Below are positions 28,739-36,463 of a stretch of 41,633 nucleotides of DNA, piece by piece. Numbering within the stretch: position 1 is the first letter of the stretch; every line of letters begins with the position of its first letter. A program made the translations under genes and the position numbers. A model generated the notes under the pieces. The model saw nothing but the letters and a program-made list of their open reading frames with translations. It was not told where the DNA came from and searched no databases. Origin of the DNA: a virus; the IMG/VR virus record IMGVR_UViG_3300043398_000067, positions 1 through 41,633 of that record; one strand, given 5' to 3'.

Positions 28739-29268
28739 TACTTGAGTGCGTTTATTACTTGTATTTTAATATCCTTGCCTGTTGCCTCTCTGATGCTTTC
28801 CCGCATACGTTCAGCAAGGGTGGAGGTGTATTCAGATACGAACCCTGACCCCTTATACCCGAAGCGTTTAATAGTTCCCTTGCGGTAGATGGCGTTGGCG
28901 ATGCGTTCTGCTAAAGCCAACCTTCTATCTTTAAATACTTTTCTGTTCTTTGCACTGCGTGGTTTGGTGAGCCCTCCTTTGGTTGGCTTGGGGAATATCT
29001 TTTTATTCTGCATCCACCTTAGTATCTTATTTACGTCCGGCTTAGTACCTGGTCTAGTCCCTGAGTCTACGCTCTTCCAATAGTCTTCCATGTGTATCTC
29101 CATTGTGAACTTAGAACCGAATATCTTTATCTGAGGGCGTATAGATGCTATCAACCTGCCTGAAGCGTTTGTGTCATCTCTCTTCACCTCCTTACGTAAA
29201 TGGTCTACAATGGTCTGCCCCCACTTTGCCATTGCGTTACCGAGATTGTATGTCTTACCTACCGCCAT
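28738..29268 (-). CDS. HK97 gp10-like tail completion protein
   Basis: The 176-aa protein has the HK97 gp10-like outline: an N-terminal helix (WGQTIVDHLRKEVKRDDTNA), SGRLIASIRPQIKIFGSKFT, then HMEDYWKSVDSGTRPGTKPD with a conserved Tyr/Trp and Gly turn, a basic middle part, and a C-terminal helix (RIANAIYRKGTIKRFGYKGS). Such proteins finish the tail or neck. Its start lies inside the end of the chaperone frameshift product. Confidence 0.75.
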   Translation of the reverse strand: MAVGKTYNLGNAMAKWGQTIVDHLRKEVKRDDTNASGRLIASIRPQIKIFGSKFTMEIHMEDYWKSVDSGTRPGTKPDVNKILRWMQNKKIFPKPTKGGLTKPRSAKNRKVFKDRRLALAERIANAIYRKGTIKRFGYKGSGFVSEYTSTLAERMRESIREATGKDIKIQVINALK

Positions 29269-29532
29269 GTAATATCCTTTGGTTTTCCTGTTCTGTCTGT
29301 TTGTCTTTGTAAAAGGCTATCGTATTGAGAAAACTAATCACATTCCATTTATCTATTTCTTCCCACCTGATCGGGTCGTTGTTGCTGAGCGAATCGTAGA
29401 CCAGATACCAGCCCCAATATTCCGCAAACCCCATTTTGCTCTTTGGTTTGATCTCTTCAGTTTCTCCATCTCCTTGTTTAAATAACTTTGGGTATCTAGC
29501 AACGCCTTGTCTATAACTCTGCAAAAAAAAAA
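29255..29532 (-). CDS. Tail assembly chaperone, C-terminal part made by -1 frameshift
   Basis: This frame has no good start codon of its own; it opens through the T run at 29532-29522. A -1 slip there would join FFF of the chaperone to LQSYRQGVARYPKLFKQGDG and on to MGFAEYWGWYLVYDSLSNND and VISFLNTIAFYKDKQTEQEN. The last part is a typical C-terminus of siphophage G-T chaperones. The fused product would span 29255-30024 (about 256 aa). It would chaperone the tape measure during tail building. Confidence 0.7.
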
Positions 29533-30024
29533 ATAATAAGGGTAGGCGATAGATATAGGCAAATGTTTATAGAACTCGTCCGATGCTGCCACGTAACCCT
29601 TATACTCATATTTTGTGAATAGCCATCCTTCGCCCTTAACACACATAGCGGCTAGTAGGTTGTGCATCTGATAGATATAGTCTTCCTTCTTAACCCCTTT
29701 AAGTATGTCGGAGAAGTTGCAGAACTGCGCTGCGGTCATGTCGTCGAATATCAGGGTAGCCCGGTAGGTATTACCATTGCATTTGAAGTGGGAGTGGACA
29801 TTCTCTTTAGGTAAGGACTTTAGAAATGACATCTCTTTGATGTAGGCCATCAACTGCTTAGTCTTCAGTTTCTCAATCTCTTTAGGGTCCTTGCCTGTGA
29901 AGGTGGCTAATACGTTAATCTCTAAATCAATAGGGTCCTCCCATTTGCGGGTGCAGATGGTGGTGTATTTGAGGAACTGTTCTATGCTGACTTCTTGCCA
30001 GCCCTTCGGTACGGTTAATCCCAT
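29353..30024 (-). CDS. Tail assembly chaperone (unshifted form)
   Basis: The 223-aa product starts MGLTVPKGWQEVSIEQFLKY, has an alpha-helical core with AQFCNFSDILKG and YIYQMHNLLAAMCVKGEGW, and reaches YPYYFFFC at the slippery T run. The part after the run (RVIDKALLDTQSYLNKEMEK) is probably what is left when no slip occurs. The pairing of a short and a shifted long form is a rule for siphophage tail chaperones such as lambda G and G-T. Confidence 0.75.
   Translation of the reverse strand: MGLTVPKGWQEVSIEQFLKYTTICTRKWEDPIDLEINVLATFTGKDPKEIEKLKTKQLMAYIKEMSFLKSLPKENVHSHFKCNGNTYRATLIFDDMTAAQFCNFSDILKGVKKEDYIYQMHNLLAAMCVKGEGWLFTKYEYKGYVAASDEFYKHLPISIAYPYYFFFCRVIDKALLDTQSYLNKEMEKLKRSNQRAKWGLRNIGAGIWSTIRSATTTRSGGKK
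29522..29532 (-). promoter_or_regulatory. Slippery run of 11 T for -1 frameshifting
   Basis: The coding strand reads TAT TAT TTT TTT TTT TGC. Eleven consecutive T at 29532-29522 allow the ribosome to move back one base with full re-pairing, and the -1 frame is open for 88 codons afterwards. The place, between two halves of a tail chaperone, is where such sites are expected. A run of this length is also error-prone in sequencing. Confidence 0.65.
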
Positions 30025-30058
30025 ACCCTCAAATATAAAAATGGGGGAAGTGTGTTTA

Positions 30059-31267
30059 CTATATCGCGGATATACGGAACGCTCCCTGCGGTCTGCTTAT
30101 GTGGGTATGCAGGGCGTAACGCATCGCGTCAAGCAAATGGTCCATGAAGTCCACTGGCTTACCCTCTATCATTTTGCCGTTCTTATCCTCCATCCATCGG
30201 TAGTTGTTAATCTCTTTGATGAGGTCGGGGGAGTCGTTCATTATGTTGAGGTTGAGGCTACATACAAAGTCAATACCGTTCTGTACCGAATCCTTACCCT
30301 TGTCGGCTTTCTTTATGTTGAACCCTGCCCGGTATATCTCTTCAATGGCTTCAGGTCTGGCACTATCCGCGTATATTGGATCCTTGCCTATGTTGAATTT
30401 CTGCATTTCTTTGATGAGGTCTGTGTTGGTGAGACCCGTCTTGAATATAAGTTGCTGGACATAAACAAACCGCTTGTCTACCACCCCTATCTTCACAAGG
30501 GCAGCCGGGTCATTGAACCCGAAGTCGAGGCCGTATATGTAGGTGGCGAATTGAGGTACGTGGTCGCATAGTTGCCACTTAGTGTATATCAGCCCCTTTA
30601 TTGCTCCTCCCCACTCACCTAAGCAATAAACCTTATAGAAGTTCTCATTAGTGTCTTTAAGGCTCTCTAGGTATGCTTTATATGTGTCAGGAAGGAACTT
30701 ATTGTCTTTGTAGGTACTCTTTACCATTTCGCAGTTAAACCGCTTAGAAACGATTAAAGCGTCATATATCCAATGTTCAGTACTGATGGGGTTGAAGGAC
30801 CCGACAAGTTGATTGTATTTGGCCTTCTTGGTACGTAAGCGAAGCAGGAGTTGGCTTATGTCCTCTTCGTCAAATTCGTTCATTTCCTCTGCCCAGATGT
30901 CGGTAGGTTCTTGGATGGATTTAATCTTCTCCCTATTGTCAAGTCCGAAGGCTATCAGTTTATTTCCGTTGGAGCATTCTATCTCCATGTTCCCCTCTTT
31001 GATGTGGAAGAACTGGTCAAGCCCTGACCTTGTAATTAAGTCCTTGAATAGTTGAAACTGGGAGTTTCGTATTGTGTTGGCTACTTTCCGGCAGTAGACG
31101 AGGCGAAAGTATGGCTCACTGAGGCATCGGTAGACATATCTTTGGGCAATGAATACGGACTTGCCTGATCCTGCACCACCGTAGAACACCAGAAACCTGG
31201 AGGGATTGTCAAGGTGGCTAAGATAACAGTCATTGAAATCAGATTTATTAAATGTTATTTCCGTCAT
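30059..31267 (-). CDS. terL: Terminase large subunit
   Basis: The 402-aa protein has the ATPase motifs FYGGAGSGKSVFIAQ (Walker A, near residue 29) and DIWAEEMNEF (Walker B, near residue 125), and a coupling segment SFNPIS. The nuclease part has YGLDFGFNDPAALVK (first Asp), IYADSARPEAI (second Asp) and DFMDHLLDAMRYAL (third acidic site). It cuts and pumps phage DNA into the head through the portal. Its start overlaps the terminase small subunit by 20 bases. Confidence 0.92.
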   Translation of the reverse strand: MTEITFNKSDFNDCYLSHLDNPSRFLVFYGGAGSGKSVFIAQRYVYRCLSEPYFRLVYCRKVANTIRNSQFQLFKDLITRSGLDQFFHIKEGNMEIECSNGNKLIAFGLDNREKIKSIQEPTDIWAEEMNEFDEEDISQLLLRLRTKKAKYNQLVGSFNPISTEHWIYDALIVSKRFNCEMVKSTYKDNKFLPDTYKAYLESLKDTNENFYKVYCLGEWGGAIKGLIYTKWQLCDHVPQFATYIYGLDFGFNDPAALVKIGVVDKRFVYVQQLIFKTGLTNTDLIKEMQKFNIGKDPIYADSARPEAIEEIYRAGFNIKKADKGKDSVQNGIDFVCSLNLNIMNDSPDLIKEINNYRWMEDKNGKMIEGKPVDFMDHLLDAMRYALHTHISRPQGAFRISAI

Positions 31268-31628
31268 CTATTTTCTTTTCCTCGTTGAACTTTACATTGA
31301 AAGCGGTTATGTTTACCTGTTGCTCTATCTCCTGCTTCGGCTGGCCGTATAGCCTTGTAAGTAGGGTTTCGATATTGTACAGCGTCTTCTTGCGTTTGCT
31401 TTCAAGTAGGGCAGCGGCTACAATCTGTTCTAAAATGGTATGCCCATCTGTCTCTGCCACCTCCTTGAGTTGTGCCTCATCCATTGAGATGAGAACCTGT
31501 ATGCAGTCGGTAGCCTCGCTCTTTGTGTAGCCTTGAGCCTTTAGAGTGCTGATGTACTTACGGGGCCTGCCTAATGGGTTTCCGCTTTCGCCAGGTTTAA
31601 ATGGGATTAGATTATCTTCTTTAGCCAC
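31248..31628 (-). CDS. Terminase small subunit-like protein
   Basis: The 126-aa protein starts with PFKPGESGNPLGRPRK, the DUF5681-type motif seen in many phage small terminase proteins, and continues with helices (AQGYTKSEATDCIQVLISMD, HTILEQIVAAALLESKRKKT) and a polar tail. It would recognise phage DNA for packaging. It overlaps the large subunit gene, which supports the call. Confidence 0.75.
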   Translation of the reverse strand: MAKEDNLIPFKPGESGNPLGRPRKYISTLKAQGYTKSEATDCIQVLISMDEAQLKEVAETDGHTILEQIVAAALLESKRKKTLYNIETLLTRLYGQPKQEIEQQVNITAFNVKFNEEKKIDDGNNI

Positions 31629-31647
31629 CTCTGTTGTTTCTCTGTTT

Positions 31648-31863
31648 TTAACCGATTTTTACGCTTTTCTCATATTCCGTTATCAACCCTTGCCCGTCCT
31701 GTACTGCCCTTGCTATTGACCCTGAGCAGTCGAAACAGATGGGGCCGTAGTTGAGTCTTACAAGTATCTCATTTAGAATGATTAACAAAGGCTTACCAGC
31801 GTTTCCAGCCATTAGTTTTTCTCTATGTGGCAGGAGTTTTGCGTATTCGTCTGCGTTAATCAT
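31648..31863 (-). CDS. Uncharacterised 71-aa protein
   Basis: The product is MINADEYAKLLPHREKLMAG, then LLIILNEILVRLNYGPICFD and CSGSIARAVQDGQGLITEYE. A two-cysteine part (CFDCSG) may bind metal. It resembles small proteins found just before terminase genes in Bacteroidota phages, but no function is known. It overlaps the membrane-protein gene by eight bases. Confidence 0.6.
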   Translation of the reverse strand: MINADEYAKLLPHREKLMAGNAGKPLLIILNEILVRLNYGPICFDCSGSIARAVQDGQGLITEYEKSVKIG

Positions 31864-32116
31864 TCAATCTATTTACTACCCCCCTAAGTATTACAGCGGT
31901 CAGGGATGTGAAACAGGCAAAGATAATAATAGTTTCAATAGGTTGCATACGGATTGAGAAATAAATAAGGGCTATCCAGAAACCTAAACAACGCTCACAC
32001 CCGAAAGGTTTACGGATGGGGAGTTTCTTTTTGATACACCTTGAGACGTAGAAGGATACCCAAAGGTTACAGAGCCATGCGATTGCGATTATGGTGGTTA
32101 CTTCTGATGTTCCCAT
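31856..32116 (-). CDS. 86-aa two-pass membrane protein with CxxC
   Basis: Helix one is TTIIAIAWLCNLWVSFYVSR, a basic loop KKKLPIRKPFGCERCLGFWI carries a Cys-x-x-Cys pair, and a second hydrophobic stretch follows (IETIIIFACFTSLTAVILRG). The layout (two membrane helices with a cytosolic or loop CxxC followed by GFW) resembles DUF1360-like small membrane proteins. It sits between the sugar-modification genes and terminase. Function unknown. Confidence 0.6.
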   Translation of the reverse strand: MGTSEVTTIIAIAWLCNLWVSFYVSRCIKKKLPIRKPFGCERCLGFWIALIYFSIRMQPIETIIIFACFTSLTAVILRGVVNRLND

Positions 32117-32670
32117 ATCTTATAATCTCCGAATTTCTCACCTACCCATTTAGTAATGTCAATAGTATTGCTTAGTGCTGTGGCCCATGCTCCGGCTTCT
32201 TTAGGGTCGTGCCAGTTGCTTAGAACCTCTACGCAGTATTTGAACTTAGGGAAGTGCTGTCTTACTTGGTAGTCTCCGGCTCCTGTTGGTTCGGTGTCGT
32301 GGATTACTATAATCTCAGCCGAGTCTTTAAACTTGAGTATATCTTCTTTACGTCTCTCCCCAGGAGCGTGGTCAATGAAAACAACAGAAGGGCTGTGGTG
32401 GATATTAGAACAAGCATCCCAAGCCCTTCGGTCAAGTAGTGTAAAAGTGTGATATTCATTAGCGGTGTTTATGAATTTGTCTAGCCATGTTTTCTCCGTT
32501 TCGTAACTGTGGAGTACCCTCTTCGCTTTGGTGCAGTATTCGTGGAGTAGCGGAGTGGACCCATGCCCAGTACCCATCTCAATAACTTCGCCTTTCGTTG
32601 CTTCCAGGGCTTTGTACAGAAGAGGATAGTAGGATAGGTCATTGTTGGTGGGGGTGAATTTAGATTTCAT
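32098..32670 (-). CDS. Class I SAM-dependent methyltransferase-like protein
   Basis: The 190-aa protein has a Rossmann start GEVIEMGTGHGSTPLLHEYC (SAM-binding loop near residue 33), a second strand ending VLHSYETEKTW, and VVFIDHAPGERRKEDILKFK followed by IIVIHDTEPTGAGDY, which is the acidic metal-site style of CmcI-like sugar or small-molecule O-methyltransferases. The last gene of the sugar-modification run, it overlaps the epimerase by ATGA. The acceptor is not known. Confidence 0.7.
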   Translation of the reverse strand: MKSKFTPTNNDLSYYPLLYKALEATKGEVIEMGTGHGSTPLLHEYCTKAKRVLHSYETEKTWLDKFINTANEYHTFTLLDRRAWDACSNIHHSPSVVFIDHAPGERRKEDILKFKDSAEIIVIHDTEPTGAGDYQVRQHFPKFKYCVEVLSNWHDPKEAGAWATALSNTIDITKWVGEKFGDYKIWEHQK

Positions 32671-33158
32671 ATTGCTTCGTGTTCAATTAATTTCACTATG
32701 TCTTTTACTTTTAACTGCTTACCTGTTACATTCATAATGTGCTGGTCTTCTCTTGGAATCATATTGCACCAATGCTGAAATTCTCCCTTGTTTATTAGAT
32801 AGCGGAAGGTGTCTTGTATGTTTGATTTGTCCTTCTTCAAATGATTCACAAGTGTATTAGGGTTGGATCCCCAAGTAATGTTACCTATCCTAAGTATGCA
32901 ATAGTGCCTAAAGTTTGTTTTTATTAACTTCTCCATTCTTAACTTGTGCTGTGTGTAGGCTGAGTCGGAATAGTAAATTGATAGAGTGCTGATGTAAACA
33001 AACATCTTCAGTGTTCGTGCGTGGGTTAGTATCTCTTCTTCCTCTTTGTCTTTTGCGAGGCCGGTAATGGTGTATCGGTTACTTATCCCATTGGCGTAGA
33101 ATAAGAAGCCTTCACGGTCTTCGATTGCCTTGCCTATGTCCCCTCTACCTATGACCAT
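32667..33158 (-). CDS. Short NAD-dependent epimerase/dehydratase-like protein
   Basis: Starting at ATG 33158 the protein opens with MVIGRGDIGKAI, a compact dinucleotide-binding loop, then has FVYISTLSIYYSDSAYTQHK, which holds the Ser and Tyr-x-x-x-Lys of extended SDR enzymes, and LRIGNITWGSNPNTLVNHLK, a typical substrate-region strand. At 163 aa it is about half the usual length, with most of the region between the glycine loop and the Ser missing. It is expected to act on nucleotide sugars, if active. It overlaps the FkbM gene by 14 bases. Confidence 0.7.
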   Translation of the reverse strand: MVIGRGDIGKAIEDREGFLFYANGISNRYTITGLAKDKEEEEILTHARTLKMFVYISTLSIYYSDSAYTQHKLRMEKLIKTNFRHYCILRIGNITWGSNPNTLVNHLKKDKSNIQDTFRYLINKGEFQHWCNMIPREDQHIMNVTGKQLKVKDIVKLIEHEAI

Positions 33159-33795
33159 TAAATATGTCTTTACGAATCCATAATACATCCCACCAATTCT
33201 CTGGACATCCGTGTCTTCTTTCGTATGCGGGGTCGTTTGCAACTACATAATCCTTACTTAGCCTTTCTACAATTTTAGGGTATTCTTTATCGTGTAATAT
33301 TGGTACACAATGTCTGTGCATTTCAACGGTGATCTGCTTCGGTACTGGTCTAAAGGTTGGCCCAAGGATTGCATACTCACCACCCTCGCAGTCCAACTTC
33401 AGTATGTCTACGTTCTCCCCTGTTATCTTGTAAAGGTCTTCCATTGTTATTACTTTACAGGTCTTGGAATACTTTTCGTCTATGTGTGGATAAGTGGGAT
33501 CAGGGTCAAACTGGCGTATCATCGTAGCCTCTCCGTTTGGATAATAGGTTGTTTCCCCGGCTTTGTCGGATATGGCTACGTTCATACAATAGTAGTGTAG
33601 TAAATTTGCATCAAAGAATAAATTACCAGTTCTTTCAAATACCTTTTCGTCCGGGTCAATGCAAAAAATCTTCTGGCTTAGTTCTGGATTTGATACAAAA
33701 TAGTTAGCAAACTCAAACCCCCTACACCCCACATCAATGATAACCCCATCGGTTAAAAGTGTTTCATCAAAGGTGTGACCGCCAATAGTTACCAT
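33145..33795 (-). CDS. FkbM-family methyltransferase
   Basis: The 216-aa protein has the FkbM pattern: IIDVGCRGFEFANYFVSNPE (SAM loop), KIFCIDPDEKVFERTGNLFF, YYCMNVAISDKAGETTYYPN, then VITMEDLYKITGENVDILKL followed by DCEGGEYAILG, the family's signature. FkbM enzymes O-methylate sugars or similar groups. It belongs to the sugar-modification run; its start overlaps the end of a small broken gene. Confidence 0.85.
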   Translation of the reverse strand: MVTIGGHTFDETLLTDGVIIDVGCRGFEFANYFVSNPELSQKIFCIDPDEKVFERTGNLFFDANLLHYYCMNVAISDKAGETTYYPNGEATMIRQFDPDPTYPHIDEKYSKTCKVITMEDLYKITGENVDILKLDCEGGEYAILGPTFRPVPKQITVEMHRHCVPILHDKEYPKIVERLSKDYVVANDPAYERRHGCPENWWDVLWIRKDIFNGHR

Positions 33796-34041
33796 ATTAA
33801 TTTCTTTTTTTCGTATTTATTTTTTAACTCAAACAATTCATTTGATTTAATACATAATTCATGATATTGCTCACTATATCTTTTAGCCAATTCTATTACG
33901 GCTTCGCTATCGGACATGATAATAATGTTATTAAAATATGGTATTATAGTTTTCTTTTTTTTGACAGGCTTCTTTAAATTTCAATAAATTATTATACTCA
34001 TCTAGAGTAATTATAACCGATGGGGTTAATTCAGATGCCAT
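33789..34041 (-). pseudogene. Small gene split by a frameshift (about 83 aa if joined)
   Basis: From ATG 34041, overlapping the upstream stop, the frame reads MASELTPSVIITLDEYNNLL to a TAA at 33931. In the +1 frame an open stretch continues and holds SDSEAVIELAKRYSEQYHEL and a coiled-coil end, with its own ATG at 33917, ending at 33789 over the FkbM start. Removing one A from the A8 run joins both into a single protein of a form common in phages. Either two short genes are made (36 and 42 aa) or one gene is broken by an indel, real or from sequencing. Confidence 0.55.
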
Positions 34042-34909
34042 GTTCTTGTTTTTTATTGTTGATGTGATTTATCCAATACGAGGCCCTCATCCTATCCGTA
34101 CTCTTCCCCTCAACACTCTGCAAACTTAACCATTCTTCGGTTATGTCGCGCATATTCTTTGGACAAAATATTAAAGGTAAATCAGAAAAATGTCGCATCT
34201 CCGGGCAGTCCGTAACGATAGGAATAGACCCTAACTGAATAGCCGCCCATTGGCGTGAGGCATCCGCACCGCATCCGGCTAAAGCCATTGTGTACTTGTG
34301 GTGCTTAACATTTTTATAGAATGTTTCTCCATCCATTTGCTTGTGAGGATATTCTAATTCATAAACGAAAGCAAACGGTTTATCCCTCAACACCTTTATG
34401 GCTTCTATCCTGTGTGGCGTGTCGGGGTTGGTATTGAAGCATACAAATAGTTTAGTCTTTGGTAGCATCTCAAAGTATTGCGTTCTGGCTACTTGCTTCA
34501 CTAAGTTATCCTCTCCGTTTATTGAAGCGTTGCCGAATGGGATGGCTGATACGCCCGTGAACTTTCCCCGGCAGTCCACCGTGTAAACGTGCTTAACTGA
34601 TTTAGGTTTGCAGTCGTTCATCTGCTCCGTGTATGGGCGGTCATTCGTGCGGTGAATAAAAATATAATCACCGCTTGGGTTAAGTGATTGGAATACAGAC
34701 TCTAAGATATGACACATACCCACAAATACTACCGCTTTTTGCGGAATGTTTGTATGGTCTACTAGGGGCTTGTTGAACTCTTTTGATATGGCCTGGTAGT
34801 AATCCCACACCCCTGATTTCTGAGAACGGCTTACGTCATCGGACCATATATGGGTACAAGCCTCAATGAAGGGGCCGTTGTGGATCTGGTCTTCGTATAG
34901 GGGTTTCAA
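34031..34909 (-). CDS. Exostosin-like glycosyltransferase
   Basis: The 292-aa protein includes a central strand-helix part (YIFIHRTNDRPYTEQM), the segment LFVCFNTNPDTPHRIEAIKV, and YTMALAGCGADASRQWAAIQ followed by LGSIPIVTDCPEMRHFSDLP. That last part (a small-residue loop, a hydrophobic strand and an acidic turn) is like the donor-binding end of GT47/exostosin-like GT-B enzymes. The start is a TTG at 34909 overlapping the previous stop (TTGA); no better start is near. It acts in the sugar-modification run; donor and acceptor are unknown. Confidence 0.65.
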   Translation of the reverse strand: MKPLYEDQIHNGPFIEACTHIWSDDVSRSQKSGVWDYYQAISKEFNKPLVDHTNIPQKAVVFVGMCHILESVFQSLNPSGDYIFIHRTNDRPYTEQMNDCKPKSVKHVYTVDCRGKFTGVSAIPFGNASINGEDNLVKQVARTQYFEMLPKTKLFVCFNTNPDTPHRIEAIKVLRDKPFAFVYELEYPHKQMDGETFYKNVKHHKYTMALAGCGADASRQWAAIQLGSIPIVTDCPEMRHFSDLPLIFCPKNMRDITEEWLSLQSVEGKSTDRMRASYWINHINNKKQEHGI

Positions 34910-35544
34910 AGTTCCTTTTGGTTTAAATACTTGAACTCCGTTGGGTAATATCTCTCAGCACCACACTTGTATAAAGCCAATCCCATACAGGCTTCATCTG
35001 CCCAATGTCCGGCCATAAAGTCATCCTGCGTTCCGAATATCCCCTCCTCCTCCGATCTCTTCCATAACTCAAACACCTCCACCGCTTTAGGATGGGCGAA
35101 GTTAAAGCCGTAGATAGTTCCGGCACAGGTCTTCTCATTCTTAATGTCCTCGTTCGTAACCCCAAACCAATCTTTTGCTTTCTTGTTGCACATCTTTGCG
35201 AGGGGTTCTTCTCCGCTGCGGATTATTAGGGGGTGTTCGTCTAAGGCATCTATTAATACTTGTATGGAAACTGTGGGAAGGACGGATGGATCGAGCCATA
35301 TAGCCTTCTTAAATCCATATTGATATGCTTTATCTATTGTGTGTGGCTTAAACCCATATAAAGACTTTTGAAACTCCGTTACTATATTTTCTTTGTGCAT
35401 CCCGCCCTTGTAGGGAAGTCTATTATGATGGTAACTATAATCTACCGCATCGCCAACGTCCATCATTAACCTACCTAATTGCCGTTCACTATGGGTGGTG
35501 TATGGTTCCCTAAAAGCAACGCTACAAATACAGGTGCTATTCAT
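34906..35544 (-). CDS. GT-A-like glycosyltransferase candidate (212 aa)
   Basis: The protein has an early part with REPYTTHSERQLGRLMMDVG, then DKAYQYGFKKAIWLDPSVLP, which fits the GT-A strand ending in a metal-binding acidic motif (Trp-Leu-Asp-x-Ser in place of DxD), and later AGTIYGFNFAHPKAVEVFEL and DDFMAGHWADEACMGLALYK. It overlaps neighbours by ATGA and TTGA junctions. The altered DxD makes activity uncertain. Confidence 0.55.
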   Translation of the reverse strand: MNSTCICSVAFREPYTTHSERQLGRLMMDVGDAVDYSYHHNRLPYKGGMHKENIVTEFQKSLYGFKPHTIDKAYQYGFKKAIWLDPSVLPTVSIQVLIDALDEHPLIIRSGEEPLAKMCNKKAKDWFGVTNEDIKNEKTCAGTIYGFNFAHPKAVEVFELWKRSEEEGIFGTQDDFMAGHWADEACMGLALYKCGAERYYPTEFKYLNQKEL

Positions 35545-36290
35545 GGATAAAACTTATTAAAGATTTCCTCAAATACTATATCCCTTCTGTCGTTTCTTAG
35601 GCTTGTATTGTGGTAGTGCATATCAATGAATAGTCCGGGCTGGTTCTGTGTAGCCTCAATGTTATGCCTGTCTATTCTACCCTTCGCTAGTGTAGCCCCA
35701 GCAATGTCTATCTGCCCTCTGTCTATGAATTTAATAATGGATTTATACGGCATCAATTTGTTAGTTAGTAAACTCCAATCGTAATCCCAATACTGCTCCC
35801 AAACATCGGAGTATGGATTATAATTAGACTTACCACTCTTTGAGTCCCTAACCATATCATCGTAAGTAAGCCCTGTTAGTTCCATATACTTCTTCCAGTT
35901 CTTACCACTCATAGCACAATAACCCATCGGAAAAAATGAGTGCCATGTTAGATCATGCCCATACACCGTTACATCAAATAGTTCTGGATGCCAGTAATCT
36001 GAAAGAGGTATTAGGTCAATGTCACAAGTCATAATCAAAGCATCTTCAGGTAGGTAATTAGCAGCATATAAACGTCCGGCCTGTGCTATTGTCCCAGTTT
36101 TCAATCCCCCTATTGCTGGGAGTTGTACTATTATACTATCTGCGCCCAGGTCTAAATGTAACGGGTCAACGTCATGCGTTATCATTACACAAAGTTGCCA
36201 TCCCAATCTGTTCCATGCCCTCTCTTGCCACTTTGCAAAGTACAGGTAGTCAGGATTGTTATTGCTGCTTACTACTACTATTCTATTCAT
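35541..36290 (-). CDS. GT-A-like glycosyltransferase (249 aa)
   Basis: The product begins NRIVVVSSNNNPDYLYFAKW, a GT-A-like first strand, and has the acidic motif TCDIDLIPLSDYWHPELF (Asp-x-Asp) near residue 87, typical for metal-bound nucleotide-sugar binding. A central WHSFFPMGYCAMSGKNWKKY and later YWDYDWSLLTNKL are likely acceptor-side parts. It overlaps the 58-aa gene by ATGA. Confidence 0.65.
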   Translation of the reverse strand: MNRIVVVSSNNNPDYLYFAKWQERAWNRLGWQLCVMITHDVDPLHLDLGADSIIVQLPAIGGLKTGTIAQAGRLYAANYLPEDALIMTCDIDLIPLSDYWHPELFDVTVYGHDLTWHSFFPMGYCAMSGKNWKKYMELTGLTYDDMVRDSKSGKSNYNPYSDVWEQYWDYDWSLLTNKLMPYKSIIKFIDRGQIDIAGATLAKGRIDRHNIEATQNQPGLFIDMHYHNTSLRNDRRDIVFEEIFNKFYP

Positions 36291-36463
36291 TTTGAATGTT
36301 TTTGCCTTACAAATGCTATTAAGTTACCATAGGCGAAATCAAATGTAAACGTGTCCCTTTCGGTTTCAAATACGATAGTGGTGGCAACGTCTGTGCTGTC
36401 CTCTAACCCGTGTACATCTTCGGTTATGCTAAAGCATGGGTGTATAAATATTTCTTCAGGCAT
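36287..36463 (-). CDS. 58-aa protein within the sugar-modification run
   Basis: A short gene, MPEEIFIHPCFSITEDVHGL then STDVATTIVFETERDTFTFD and FAYGNLIAFVRQKHSK. It is beta-rich and has no known domain. Its start overlaps the end of the 291-aa gene and its stop overlaps the next start (ATGA), which makes real translation very likely despite its size. Confidence 0.65.
   Translation of the reverse strand: MPEEIFIHPCFSITEDVHGLEDSTDVATTIVFETERDTFTFDFAYGNLIAFVRQKHSK

Noticed and set aside
29891-30571. 226-aa open frame on the plus strand over the terminase gene
   Set aside because: It is antisense to the well-supported large terminase subunit, which has all ATPase and nuclease motifs; the plus frame shows no recognisable protein features.
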